Assembly (NCBI GenBank): GCA_025965515.1
Contig: JAOPWU010000127.1
Span: 1 to 32,267, forward strand
Source of the DNA: Mycobacterium sp.
GTDB lineage: Bacteria; Actinomycetota; Actinomycetes; RYN-182
Direction of reading: 5' to 3'
DNA: 32,267 nucleotides
Position 1 is the first letter of the stretch. Every line of letters starts with the position of its first letter. A program made the translations under genes and the position numbers. Below are positions 23,852-31,934 of this stretch, one piece after another. The notes beneath the pieces are model-generated. The model searched no databases, was not told the origin of the DNA, and worked only from the letters and a program-made list of their open reading frames with translations.

Positions 23852-25023
23852 CCCGGCTCGCCGACCAGGCGGTCGCCCCGCCCCTGTTGGACCTCGACCC
23901 GCTGCTCGACACCGCGCAGGTGCTCGTCTGTTGCGGCTCCGGCGGCGTCGGCAAGACGACGACCGCGGCCGCGCTCGCCCTGCGGGCGGCCGAACGTGGC
24001 CGCCGCACCGTCGTGCTGACCATCGACCCCGCCAAGCGGCTGGCGCAGTCCCTCGGCCTGGTCGAGCTCGACAACACCCCGCGCCCGGTGCAGGGCATCG
24101 ACACCACGGCGGGCGGCAGCCTCGACGCGATGATGTTGGACATGAAGCGCACCTTCGACGAGGTGGTGCTCGCGCACACGACCCCGGACAAGGCCGAGCA
24201 GATCTTCGCCAACCCCTTCTACCAGGCGCTCTCGTCGTCCTTCGCCGGGACGCAGGAGTACATGGCGATGGAGAAGCTGGGGCAGCTGAAGGCCTCGGAC
24301 GACTACGACCTCATCGTGGTCGACACCCCGCCCACGCGGTCGGCGCTCGACTTCCTCGATGCGCCGCAGCACCTGACGACGTTCCTGGACGGACGGCTGC
24401 TGAAGATCCTGCTGGCGCCGGCGAAGGCGAGCGGCAAGGCGTACTTCAAGGTCGTGGGCGCGGGGTTCATGCTCTTCACCCGCACCGTCACGAAGGTCAT
24501 CGGGGCGCAGGCCCTGCAGGACCTTTCGACGTTCGTCGCGGCGCTCGAGACCATGTTCGGTGGCTTCGCCGAGCGCGCGGAGGGGACCTACCGGATGCTC
24601 GGTCAGCCGGGCACCGAGTTCGTGGTCGTGGCCTCGCCGGAACCGGACGCCATCCGGGAGGCCTCGTTCTTCGTCGACCGGCTCACGACCGAGGGCATGC
24701 CGCTCGCCGGGCTGGTCGTCAACCGGGTGCAGCACTCCGCGGCCGCCGAGCTCTCGGTCGAGCGGTCACTCGCCGGTGCCCAGGTGCTGCGCGCCCGGTC
24801 GCAGGAGGTCCCGGTGGACGGGGGCGACCCCGCGCTGGCCGCGGCCGTGCTCAGCGTCCACGCCGACCGGCTGGCGCAGGCGCAGCGACAGCGGCGCATC
24901 CGGGATCGGTTCGTCGTGGCGCACCCCGAGGTCGGGCTCGTCGAGGTCCCGGCGCTGCCGGGCGACGTGCACGACCTCGCCGGCCTACGAGAGGTCGGCG
25001 GCTACCTCGCGGGAGCCGCGTAG
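23848..25023 (+). CDS. Get3/ArsA-like ATPase, subunit B (Rv3680-type)
   Basis: This 391-aa partner ATPase has the P-loop GSGGVGKTT (residues 30-38), in which the signature lysine of subunit A is replaced by Ser31. TIDPAKRLAQSLGL and YDLIVVDTPPTRSALDFL follow as switch regions. A long helical insertion (NPFYQALSSSFAGTQEYMAMEKL) and the hydrophobic FKVVGAGFMLFTRTVTKVIG segment could form the client- or partner-binding surface. It is the orthologue of Rv3680. The ORF track starts at 23062 in a shadow of subunit A. ATG 23848 is fixed by the 4-nt overlap with the preceding stop. It converges on the WhiB4-type gene, with a palindrome between the two stops. Confidence 0.9.
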   Translation: MTRLADQAVAPPLLDLDPLLDTAQVLVCCGSGGVGKTTTAAALALRAAERGRRTVVLTIDPAKRLAQSLGLVELDNTPRPVQGIDTTAGGSLDAMMLDMKRTFDEVVLAHTTPDKAEQIFANPFYQALSSSFAGTQEYMAMEKLGQLKASDDYDLIVVDTPPTRSALDFLDAPQHLTTFLDGRLLKILLAPAKASGKAYFKVVGAGFMLFTRTVTKVIGAQALQDLSTFVAALETMFGGFAERAEGTYRMLGQPGTEFVVVASPEPDAIREASFFVDRLTTEGMPLAGLVVNRVQHSAAAELSVERSLAGAQVLRARSQEVPVDGGDPALAAAVLSVHADRLAQAQRQRRIRDRFVVAHPEVGLVEVPALPGDVHDLAGLREVGGYLAGAA

Positions 25024-25039
25024 CGGCCCCGCACCACCG

Positions 25040-25059
25040 TCCGCGTCAGCTGACGCGGA
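25040..25059. terminator. Perfect 20-nt palindrome between convergent genes
   Basis: TCCGCGTCAG is followed directly by its reverse complement CTGACGCGGA. It spans the stop of the WhiB4-type gene and lies 16 bp past the second Get3-like gene. It could terminate transcription from both sides. Confidence 0.55.
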
Positions 25060-25390
25060 GGGCCCGCGCCGGGGCGGGAGCCACGGCGGTGGAGGACTCC
25101 AGGAACTCACGGCGTGCCGCGTCCAGCAGCGCGCGCCAGCTGGTGACGTCCGGGCGGCGGCGCAGCAGCGCGCGGCGCTCCCGCTCGGTGAGGCCGCCCC
25201 AGACACCGAACTCGATCCGGTTGTCCAACGCGTCGGCGAGGCACTCGGTGCGCACCTTGCAGGCGACGCAGCGGGCCTTGACCCGGTTCTGGGCCGCGCC
25301 CTGCACGAAGAGCTCATCCGGGTCGGCATCCTTGCAAGCCGCCTGGGTCGTCCACACCGCGGAGCTCATGGGCATGGTCGTCGTCGTCAT
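25046..25390 (-). CDS. whiB4: WhiB4/WblA-type Fe-S regulator
   Basis: This 114-aa Wbl protein has Cys19, Cys41-x2-Cys44-x5-Cys50 and the turn FGVWGG followed by LTERERRALLRRRPDVTSW. The segments DPDELFVQGAAQNR and ADALDNRIEFGVWGG match the WhiB4 (Rv3681c)/WblA group. WblA is a developmental switch in Streptomyces, and WhiB4 is an oxygen- and redox-responsive regulator in mycobacteria. Position beside the Get3-like pair and ponA2 is conserved in both. ATG 25390 has GGAGAGG upstream; the ORF-track start at 25699 is rejected. TACAAA (25422-25427, minus strand) is a good -10, and a Crp-like box lies at 25475-25490, so cAMP control is plausible. Confidence 0.93.
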   Translation of the reverse strand: MTTTTMPMSSAVWTTQAACKDADPDELFVQGAAQNRVKARCVACKVRTECLADALDNRIEFGVWGGLTERERRALLRRRPDVTSWRALLDAARREFLESSTAVAPAPARALRVS

Positions 25391-25421
25391 CGTCGCCTCT
25401 CCGGCAGCCGAAGCCGCCCGG

Positions 25422-25427
25422 TTTGTA
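25422..25427 (-). promoter_or_regulatory. -10 element TACAAA of whiB4
   Basis: On the minus strand TACAAA lies about 32 nt before ATG 25390. A TTGCGA further upstream could serve as a -35, with a short 15-nt spacer. Confidence 0.45.
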
Positions 25428-25474
25428 GCACCCGCGCCCCGGTCGCAAGCGCTCCTGCGGCGAAGGATGGTGCA

Positions 25475-25490
25475 TGTGACCTTCGTCGCA
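25475..25490. promoter_or_regulatory. Candidate Crp box TGTGA-N6-TCGCA
   Basis: TGTGACCTTCGTCGCA matches nine of ten defined positions of TGTGA-N6-TCACA, the best match I found in the window. It lies about 50 bp upstream of the whiB4 -10. Confidence 0.5.
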
Positions 25491-25677
25491 GGGATCACCG
25501 TAATCAGTCGCCCATTGCGCCGCCCATGGGCCACTTGCGTGGTTCTGTCTGGTCCAGATGGGCTAGTCAGCGAGAGGGCTTGCAGCTCTATCGGCAGTTG
25601 ACGGCCGGAACTTGAGCCGTCCCGGCGGGCAGTCCCGCCCGAGCCGTTCGGCGGTGTCCGCTCCCAGCCGGCCCGGT

Positions 25678-25683
25678 TAGGGT
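25678..25683 (+). promoter_or_regulatory. -10 element TAGGGT, leaderless start of ponA2
   Basis: TAGGGT is followed by 6 nt and ATG 25690. No Shine-Dalgarno is present. Confidence 0.6.
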
Positions 25684-25689
25684 GACGCG

Positions 25690-27960
25690 ATGCCGCCACT
25701 CCCCGGCCCCGGGCGCGCCGTTGCCGTGCGGCAGCTGGCCTGGCTGTGCGGCCTGGCGGCCGTCCTCGTCACCGTGCTCGCGCTGCCTGTCGTGCTGGGC
25801 CCCGGGCTGCTCGCCAAGGCCGCGGTCGATCGGTTCGACGCGCTGCCGTCCGCGCTCGTGCAGCCCCCGCTGCCGCAGCGCAGCGTCATGCTGGCCACCG
25901 ACGGCTCCGTGATCGCCACGCTGCACGGCGCCGAGGACCGGGTGATCGTGCCGCTCGACCAGGTCGCCAAGGTCGCGCAGGTCGCGCTCGTGGCCATCGA
26001 GGACTCCCGCTTCTACGACCACAAGGGCATCGACCCCCGCGGCGCGCTCCGGGCGCTCGTCCGCAACGGCCAGGCCGGCACGGTCCAGCAGGGCGGCTCG
26101 ACGCTCACGCAGCAGTACGTGAAGAACGTGCTGCTGGAGCAGGCCACCGCCCCTGCCGACAAGGCCGCTGCCATCGCCGACACCTCGGCCCGCAAGCTCC
26201 GCGAGGCGCGCTACGCGCTCGGCGTCGAGCAGCAGCTGACCAAGGACCAGATCCTCGAGCGCTACCTGAACATCGCCTACTACGGCAACGGCGTGTACGG
26301 CATCGGCACGGCGGCCCAGCACTACTTCGGGGTGGCGGCCGGCGCGCTGACCCTGCCGCAGGCCGCGCTGCTCGCCGGGCTCGTGCAGAACCCCGTGCAG
26401 TACGACCCGGTCGCGCACCCGCCGATCGCGCTGGAACGCCGGGCCACGGTGCTCGACCGCATGCTCCAGCTGGGCGACATCAGCCAGGCCGACGCCGACG
26501 CCGCGCGGGCGCAGCCACTGGGCGTGGTGGCCGGGCGCAGCGCCGCCGTGCTGGACTCGTGCACCGACGCGACGGCGCCGTTCTTCTGCGCCTACGTCCG
26601 CGACCAGTTGGAGAACGACCCGGCGCTCGGCGCCACCAAGGCGGACCGGGACACCAAGCTGTACACGGGCGGCCTCGTCATCCGGACGACGCTCGACCCG
26701 AAGGTCCAGAAGGCCGCGCAGAAGGCCATCGACAGCGTCATCAGCACGGACAACCGCGTCGCCGCCCCCACGGTCGTGCTGCAGCCGGGCACCGGCAACA
26801 TCGTCGCGATGGCCGTGAACCGGCAGTACGGCGCCGACAACGGCACCTCCGCGACGAAGGTCCTGCTGCCGACCACGCTCGAGCAGCCGGGCTCCACCGC
26901 GAAGGTCTGGACCCTGGTGGCCGCGCTGCAGCTGGGCTTCGGGGCGGCCCTCGGGTTCAACTCCCCGGCCTGCTACAACACGCTCGTCTTCGACTACGTC
27001 ACCGGCAACACGAGCAAGACCTGCCCGACGGGCGTCACGAACGCCGCCGACAGCGAGGCCGGGTTCTTCACACTGCCGCAGGCCACCTGGCAGTCGGTGA
27101 ACACGTACTACATCCAGCTCGAGGAGCGGGTCGGCGTCGCGAAGGTCGTCGACGCGGCGCGGCAGCTGGGCGTCAACCCGGCGCTGCTGACGAAGGTCAG
27201 CAAGGACCTGGGCTCGCTGACCATCGGCGGGCTGCAGGTCAGCACGCTCGACCAGGCGACCGCGTACGCCACGCTCGCGGCGCACGGCCTGGAGTGCGAC
27301 GCCCGGGCGGTCGCCGCCCTCGCGGACAGCAAGGGCGCCTCCGTCGCGCACACCTCCGCCCCGCCGTGCAGGCAGACGATCCCGGCCGCCGTGGCGGACA
27401 CGGCGACGTCGATCCTCGCCGGGGTCATCAACACCCCCGGCGGCACGGGCGCCGCGAACGCGTCCGCGATCGGCCGTCCGGCCGCGGGCAAGACCGGCAC
27501 CACCGACAACAGCCAGGCCGCCTGGTTCGTCGGCTACACCCCGCAGCTGGTGGCCGCCGTCGAGCTGTCCGACCCGCGCGGGTCGACGAAGTACCCGCTC
27601 GGCGGGCTGGTCGCCGCCGGGCGCACCTGGCCCGAGGTCTTCGGCGGCGACGTCCCCGCCATGATCTGGGGCAGGCTGATGAACGCGGCCCTCGCGGACC
27701 AGCCCGTCCAGCCGCTGCCCCCGCCGGACCCCGTGGTGGCGGCCGGCAGCGCGACCATCCCCGTCCCGTCGCTCGCCGGCATGAGCCAGGCGCAGGCCGC
27801 CGCAGCCGCCCAGGCGGCGGGGCTCGTGACGCACCTCGGCCTCATCAGCGTCGCCGGCAAGGTCCTGCCGTCCGGACCCGTGGCCACCACGGTGCCCGCC
27901 GCGGGCACGCTGGTGCCGGCCGGCTCGACCGTCAACATCATCCTCGCGAACGGCCGCTGA
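25690..27960 (+). CDS. ponA2: Bifunctional class A penicillin-binding protein with PASTA domain
   Basis: This 756-aa PBP polymerises and crosslinks peptidoglycan. A cytoplasmic N-terminus and one transmembrane helix (about residues 17-38) lead to a GT51 glycosyltransferase domain with catalytic Glu104 (EDSRFYDHKG) and the QGGSTLTQQYVKN motif. The transpeptidase domain has Ser402-x2-Lys405 (PGSTAK), Ser469-Val-Asn471 and Lys601-Thr-Gly-Thr604. A C-terminal PASTA domain (about 690-756, starting IPVPSLAGMSQAQA) probably senses muropeptide or lipid II. The architecture equals Rv3682 (PonA2), which supports survival in stress and non-growing states. ATG 25690 sits 6 nt after TAGGGT. The metallophosphoesterase follows after 45 bp. 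Confidence 0.96.
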   Translation: MPPLPGPGRAVAVRQLAWLCGLAAVLVTVLALPVVLGPGLLAKAAVDRFDALPSALVQPPLPQRSVMLATDGSVIATLHGAEDRVIVPLDQVAKVAQVALVAIEDSRFYDHKGIDPRGALRALVRNGQAGTVQQGGSTLTQQYVKNVLLEQATAPADKAAAIADTSARKLREARYALGVEQQLTKDQILERYLNIAYYGNGVYGIGTAAQHYFGVAAGALTLPQAALLAGLVQNPVQYDPVAHPPIALERRATVLDRMLQLGDISQADADAARAQPLGVVAGRSAAVLDSCTDATAPFFCAYVRDQLENDPALGATKADRDTKLYTGGLVIRTTLDPKVQKAAQKAIDSVISTDNRVAAPTVVLQPGTGNIVAMAVNRQYGADNGTSATKVLLPTTLEQPGSTAKVWTLVAALQLGFGAALGFNSPACYNTLVFDYVTGNTSKTCPTGVTNAADSEAGFFTLPQATWQSVNTYYIQLEERVGVAKVVDAARQLGVNPALLTKVSKDLGSLTIGGLQVSTLDQATAYATLAAHGLECDARAVAALADSKGASVAHTSAPPCRQTIPAAVADTATSILAGVINTPGGTGAANASAIGRPAAGKTGTTDNSQAAWFVGYTPQLVAAVELSDPRGSTKYPLGGLVAAGRTWPEVFGGDVPAMIWGRLMNAALADQPVQPLPPPDPVVAAGSATIPVPSLAGMSQAQAAAAAQAAGLVTHLGLISVAGKVLPSGPVATTVPAAGTLVPAGSTVNIILANGR

Positions 27961-28005
27961 CCGACCGGCGGGCGTAGCTCGCCGGGGCCGGGAGAGGATG
28001 CGGGT

Positions 28006-28926
28006 ATGACCCGCCGCACCTCCCCCCTGGCCACCGCCGCGCTCGGCGTCGGCCTGCTGGGGGCGGGGACCGCCGGCTACGCGGGGCTCGTGGAGCGGAA
28101 TGCGTTCACGTTGCGTCGCTGGGACGTGCCGGTGCTGGCGCCGCAGGCCGCGCCGCTGCGGGTGCTGCACGTCTCCGACATCCACATGCGCGAGGGGCAG
28201 CGCCGCAAGCAGGCCTGGGTCGCCGACCTCGCCCGGCTCGCGCCCGACCTCGTCGTCCTCACCGGCGACAACCTCGCCGGCGCGACGGCGGTCCCGGCCA
28301 CGCTGCGGGCGCTGGAGCCGCTGTTCGCGTTCCCGGGCGTGTTCGTCTTCGGCAGCAACGACTACTACGGCCCCGTCCCGAAGAACCCGCTGAAGTACTT
28401 CAACCCGCGCCACAAGCGGGTGCACGGGCCGGAGCTGCCCTGGCAGGACCTGCGGGACGGTTTGCTCGCGGCCGGCTGGCTGGACCTGACGAACCGGCGC
28501 ACCACCATGGCGGTTGCGGGCCGCTCCGTGGAGCTGCGGGGCGTCGACGACCCGCACCTGAAGCTGGACGACCTGCCCGCCGTCGCGGGGCCGGCGTCGC
28601 CCGTCGCGGACCTGGCCGTGGGGCTCGTGCACGCCCCGGAGCCGCGCGTCCTGGACGCGTTCGTCGCCGACGGGGTGCAGCTGGTGCTGTCGGGCCACAC
28701 GCACGGCGGGCAGCTGCGGATCCCCGGCTACGGCGCGCTCGTGACGAACTGCGGGCTGGACCGCGACCGCTGCCGCTGGGTGTCCGAGTACGCGGCGCCG
28801 GGGCAGGTCCGGGCCCCCGCGATGCTGCACGTGTCCGCGGGGCTGGGCACCTCGCCGTTCGCCCCGGCGCGGTTCGCGTGCCCGCCTGAGGCGAGCCTGC
28901 TGACGCTGACGCCCAGGGCCCGCTGA
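28006..28926 (+). CDS. Membrane-anchored metallophosphoesterase (Rv3683-type)
   Basis: This 306-aa calcineurin-like phosphoesterase has an N-terminal hydrophobic segment (LATAALGVGLLGAGTAGYAGL) that should anchor it with the catalytic domain outside. Metal ligands are Asp58 and His60 (VSDIHM), Asp88 (LTGDN), GSNDYYG in place of the usual GNHD/E, and SGHTHGGQLR. The GNHD-to-GSND change keeps an Asn-Asp pair and is typical of this YkuE-like branch. The substrate is unknown. Upstream GGGAGAGGA can act as a ribosome-binding site, while GAGGAT 6 nt before ATG could be a degenerate -10. It is conserved downstream of ponA2 in actinobacteria. Confidence 0.9.
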   Translation: MTRRTSPLATAALGVGLLGAGTAGYAGLVERNAFTLRRWDVPVLAPQAAPLRVLHVSDIHMREGQRRKQAWVADLARLAPDLVVLTGDNLAGATAVPATLRALEPLFAFPGVFVFGSNDYYGPVPKNPLKYFNPRHKRVHGPELPWQDLRDGLLAAGWLDLTNRRTTMAVAGRSVELRGVDDPHLKLDDLPAVAGPASPVADLAVGLVHAPEPRVLDAFVADGVQLVLSGHTHGGQLRIPGYGALVTNCGLDRDRCRWVSEYAAPGQVRAPAMLHVSAGLGTSPFAPARFACPPEASLLTLTPRAR

Positions 28927-28963
28927 CCGCCACCCTGACGGAGGCGGCCGGGGGGTCCTCGGT

Positions 28964-28969
28964 TATGCT
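28964..28969 (+). promoter_or_regulatory. -10 element TATGCT of tRNA-Pro
   Basis: TATGCT ends 13 nt before the mature 5' end of the tRNA. Confidence 0.5.
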
Positions 28970-28982
28970 CGATGGGTTGTCT

Positions 28983-29056
28983 CGGGTTGTGGCGCAGCTT
29001 GGTAGCGCGCCTCGTTCGGGTCGAGGAGGTCGTGGGTTCGAATCCCGCCAACCCGA
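28983..29056 (+). tRNA. tRNA-Pro(CGG)
   Basis: This 74-nt gene has a perfect 7-bp acceptor stem (CGGGTTG/CAACCCG). The anticodon stem CCTCG/CGAGG encloses loop TTCGGGT with anticodon CGG, which reads the proline codon CCG. The T arm GTGGG-TTCGAAT-CCCGC is canonical. The discriminator base is A and CCA is not encoded. A strong terminator follows at 29064. Confidence 0.97.
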
Positions 29057-29063
29057 CAGCAGG

Positions 29064-29095
29064 AAGGGTCCGTCCGGTTCGCCGGGCGGGCCCTT
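29064..29095 (+). terminator. tRNA-Pro terminator with UUCG tetraloop
   Basis: A 14-bp stem, including two G-U pairs, encloses a TTCG loop closed by C-rich pairs. It begins 8 nt after the tRNA. Confidence 0.8.
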
Positions 29096-29143
29096 CGCCG
29101 TTTCCGGGCCGCCCGGCCCGGCCGCATCGGCTTGGATGAGGGG

Positions 29144-30976
29144 GTGACCGACTCCCCCCGCGCCGTGCCGCCGCCCCTCGAGGGGCTCCCCGCCTGGGCC
29201 GACCGCTACCGCGCCCCGCGCGTCAGCCTCCCGGACTGGGCGCTCGACGCCCCGGACCACTGCGTCTTCACCGCGAACTTCGGCGGCAAGGTGGAGCTCT
29301 ACGCGTGGGACCGCGCGACCGACACCCGGCGGCAGGCCACCGACCGGCCCGAGGGCACCGCGCACGGCGGCATCAGCCCCGACGGCGAGTGGATCTGGTG
29401 GTTCGCCGACACCGACGGGGACGAGTTCGGCGTCTGGCGGCGGCAGCCCTTCGAGGGCGGCGCGGACGAGGTCGCCGTCGACGGCGTGCCGGCCGCCTAC
29501 CCGGCGGGGCTGGAGATCGGCCCCGAGGACGTCACCGTCGTCGGCACCTCGGACGATGACGGCACGGCGATCTTCGTGCACTCCCCCGGCGACCAGCTGC
29601 GGACGGTCTACGCCTCCGAGCACGACGCGAGCGTCGGCGCGCTGTCCCGGGACGGCCGGCTGCTCGTCCTCGAGCACAGCGAGCACGGCGACAGCCGCCA
29701 CCCCGCGCTGCGCAGCGTCCGGCTGGCGGACGCCACCGAGCCCACCACGGTTCCGGGCGGCGCCGCCGTGCTGGCGGACCTCTGGGACGGCCCCGGCAAG
29801 GGGCTGGAGGCCGTCGCGTTCTCGCCGATCCCCGGCGACCCCCGGGTGCTGGTCGTGCACGAGCGGCACGACCGGCCGGAACTGCTGCTCTGGGACGCCG
29901 AGACCGGCGCCGTGACCGAGCTGGCCATCGCCCTGCCGGGCGACCTGGAGGCCGACTTCTACCCCGACGGGTCCGCGCTGCTGGTGCACCACGACCACCA
30001 CGGCCGGTCGGGTCTGTACCGGTACGACCTGGTCGACGGCACCCTCACCGACCTCGAGGTGCCCCGCGGTCTCGTCGGCTCGGCGACCGCCCGGCCGGAC
30101 GGCTCCGTGTGGTTCTCCTGGTCGTCGTCGGAGCTGCCGTCGCGGGTGCAGGACCTGTCCGGCGCAGTGGTGCTGGCCCCGACGGAGGGGCGGCCGCCGG
30201 CGCCGGGCGTGCCGGCGCGCGACGTGTGGGCCGACGGGGAGGGCGGCCCGGTGCATGCGCTGGTCTGCGCACCGGCCGGCCCGCCGCGGGCGACGGTGTT
30301 CCTGGTCCACGGCGGACCGACGGCGCACGACGTCGACGGCTTCTCGGCCGAGGTGGCGGCGTACGTCGACAACGGCTACCAGGTCGTGCAGGTCAACTAC
30401 CGCGGCTCGACGGGGTACGGCTCGGCCTGGCGGGACGCGCTGGAGGCCGACATCGGCCACACCGAGCTCGCGGACCTCGCGACGGTGCGGGCGCACCTCG
30501 TGGCGACCGGGGAGGTGGACCCAGGTCGCATCGTGCTGGCGGGCGCCTCGTGGGGCGGCTACCTGACGCTGCTCGGCGTCGGCGCGCAGCCGGAGCTGTG
30601 GACGGTGGGCGTCGCGGAGGTGCCGGTCGCCGACTACGTGGCCGCGTTCGCCGACGAGATGGAGGGCCTCAAGGCGTTCGACCGGTCGCTGTTCGGCGGC
30701 TCGCCGGACGAGGTGCCCGAGAAGTACCGCCGCGCGTCGCCCATCACCTACGTCGACGAGGTGCGCGCCCCGGTGCTGATCACCATCGGCGAGAACGACC
30801 CGCGCTGCCCGGCCCGGCAGGTCGACAACTACCTCGCCCGGCTCGCGGAGCGGAGGGCGCCGCACGCGGTCTACCGGTTCGACGCCGGCCACGGGTCGCT
30901 CGTCATGGACGAGCGGGTGCGCCAGGCGGCGATCGTGTTCGCTTTTCTGGACGAACACCTGCCCGCAGTGGGCTGA
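29144..30976 (+). CDS. S9-family prolyl-oligopeptidase-like serine peptidase
   Basis: This 610-aa cytoplasmic peptidase (no signal peptide) has an N-terminal beta-propeller of repeated strands (for example HGGISPDGEWIWWFADTDGDEFGVW) over residues 1-370, followed by an alpha/beta-hydrolase domain. The triad is Ser469 (GASWGGY), Asp552 (GENDPR) and His583 (DAGHGSL). FLVHGGPTAHD supplies the oxyanion region. Acylaminoacyl-peptidases and dipeptidyl peptidases share this plan, so the exact specificity is open. The ORF track starts at TTG 29132. GTG 29144 is preferred because TTGGAT 6 nt upstream resembles a leaderless -10. It is separated from the HBHA-like gene by a strong bidirectional hairpin. 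Confidence 0.9.
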   Translation: MTDSPRAVPPPLEGLPAWADRYRAPRVSLPDWALDAPDHCVFTANFGGKVELYAWDRATDTRRQATDRPEGTAHGGISPDGEWIWWFADTDGDEFGVWRRQPFEGGADEVAVDGVPAAYPAGLEIGPEDVTVVGTSDDDGTAIFVHSPGDQLRTVYASEHDASVGALSRDGRLLVLEHSEHGDSRHPALRSVRLADATEPTTVPGGAAVLADLWDGPGKGLEAVAFSPIPGDPRVLVVHERHDRPELLLWDAETGAVTELAIALPGDLEADFYPDGSALLVHHDHHGRSGLYRYDLVDGTLTDLEVPRGLVGSATARPDGSVWFSWSSSELPSRVQDLSGAVVLAPTEGRPPAPGVPARDVWADGEGGPVHALVCAPAGPPRATVFLVHGGPTAHDVDGFSAEVAAYVDNGYQVVQVNYRGSTGYGSAWRDALEADIGHTELADLATVRAHLVATGEVDPGRIVLAGASWGGYLTLLGVGAQPELWTVGVAEVPVADYVAAFADEMEGLKAFDRSLFGGSPDEVPEKYRRASPITYVDEVRAPVLITIGENDPRCPARQVDNYLARLAERRAPHAVYRFDAGHGSLVMDERVRQAAIVFAFLDEHLPAVG

Positions 30977-31002
30977 CGCCGGCCGGGAAGCCCCCGGACG
31001 TG

Positions 31003-31040
31003 CCGGAGGCCGGCCCCGCGGGTGCGGGACCGGCCTCCGG
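31003..31040. terminator. Strong bidirectional hairpin between S9 peptidase and HBHA-like gene
   Basis: CCGGAGGCCGG is matched exactly by CCGGCCTCCGG, and an inner CCCGC/GCGGG stem with a GGGT loop extends it. It lies between the convergent stops. Confidence 0.75.
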
Positions 31041-31054
31041 AGTGGTGCGGTCGA

Positions 31055-31690
31055 TCAGCCGATCTTGGCAGCGGCGTCCTTGACGGCCTGGATGCCGGCC
31101 TCGGCGGCCTTGCGGCCCGTGGTGATCGCACCGTCGCTGCGACGCTGCGCAGAGGCGGCGAGCCCGCGGGCGCGCTGGGTGCTCTCCTGGTTCTTCACCG
31201 AGGTGGTGAGCTTGCGGCCGCGGACGGCCACCTCGGTGTAGCGCTGCTGCGCCCGCTCGGAGAGGTCGCCGGCCTTGGTCGTCAGGTCGATGACGACCTC
31301 ACGGGCGCGGGTCGGGATGGCGGTCGGCAGGCTGCTGAGCGTCGTCGGCAGCGTGCTGATGGCGCCCGGGAGCTCCTTCAGCTGCGCAGCCAGCTCGTCG
31401 GCCACGCCCAGCGCGAAGTACAGCGGGCGGACCGGCTGGTTCGCGATGGCCCGGACCTCGGCCTGGGCCGCACCGGTGACGCGCTGCGCGTTGGCGCGCA
31501 CGCCCGTGGCGGTGGCCTTGGCCTGGGTGCGGGTGGTCCGGCGGGTGCGGGCCGCGGTGCTCTTGGCGCGCTCCGTCGCGGTCGCGGTCTTGTTGATCGC
31601 GCTCTTCGTGCCGGCGGCCGTGCTGTCCGTGGCGGACTTGGCCTTGGCCGCGGTCTTGTCGGTACCGCCGTTGTTCGTGGTCGTCGCCAT
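31055..31690 (-). CDS. HBHA-like coiled-coil protein with basic Ala/Lys-rich N-terminus
   Basis: This 211-aa protein has a Lys/Ala/Thr/Arg-rich N-terminal 80 residues (DKTAAKAKSATDSTAAGTKS...), resembling a histone-H1-like tail. A helical region follows containing VRPLYFALGVADELAAQLKELP and RAREVVIDLTTKAGDLSERAQQRYTEVAVRGRKL. That helical part resembles the start and coiled coil of mycobacterial heparin-binding haemagglutinin. In HBHA the basic repeats are at the C-terminus; here they are N-terminal. Surface adhesion, lipid-inclusion binding or nucleoid binding are all possible, and none is shown. ATG 31690 has TGGAGG 4 nt upstream. TTGCAA-16 nt-TACAGT forms a good promoter, whose -35 lies inside an operator-like palindrome. 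Confidence 0.72.
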   Translation of the reverse strand: MATTTNNGGTDKTAAKAKSATDSTAAGTKSAINKTATATERAKSTAARTRRTTRTQAKATATGVRANAQRVTGAAQAEVRAIANQPVRPLYFALGVADELAAQLKELPGAISTLPTTLSSLPTAIPTRAREVVIDLTTKAGDLSERAQQRYTEVAVRGRKLTTSVKNQESTQRARGLAASAQRRSDGAITTGRKAAEAGIQAVKDAAAKIG

Positions 31691-31728
31691 GACGCCTCCA
31701 GGGGTTCTGATCGTTCTCGGTGACACCC

Positions 31729-31756
31729 ACTGTATGCCCGCTGCTAGCAGTTGCAA
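31729..31756 (-). promoter_or_regulatory. Promoter of the HBHA-like gene (TTGCAA-16-TACAGT)
   Basis: On the minus strand TTGCAA (31751-31756) and TACAGT (31729-31734) are separated by 16 nt. The -35 is embedded in the operator copy at 31743-31758. Confidence 0.6.
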
Positions 31757-31758
31757 GC
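31743..31758. promoter_or_regulatory. Second copy of palindromic operator (GCTTGCAACTGCTAGC on minus strand)
   Basis: It is identical at 15 of 16 positions to the site at 8206-8221. Binding here would cover the -35 of the HBHA-like gene. Two GCTAGC hexamers 22 bp apart (31743 and 31765) flank it. Confidence 0.55.
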
Positions 31759-31934
31759 ACCCGTGCTAGCGGTGTGACTCGACACACACGGCCCTCGCCG
31801 CGCCCGCCAGTCCAGCGGGGCGTCTCCCTACAAACCGCCCGCGCTCCGCGGCACATCCGACCCGATCACGTGCAGCCCCCTGCAGAACGGGCATGCCGAT
31901 GTGGCAGGCACCGATCAACCACGGAGGGGGACGC

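Larger units (their letters stand above)
25391..25677. other. Divergent whiB4-ponA2 spacer
   Basis: This spacer of about 290 bp has unusually AT-rich patches. It contains the whiB4 -10 and a Crp-like box, and its right end abuts the ponA2 -10. A GGCGGG/CCCGCC hairpin with a 4-nt loop lies at about 25625-25640. I see no gene in it. Confidence 0.5.

Noticed and set aside
25588-30958. 1080-aa and 852-aa minus-strand ORFs antisense to ponA2, the phosphoesterase and the S9 peptidase
   Set aside because: Low-complexity antisense shadows; one also runs through a tRNA gene and its terminator.
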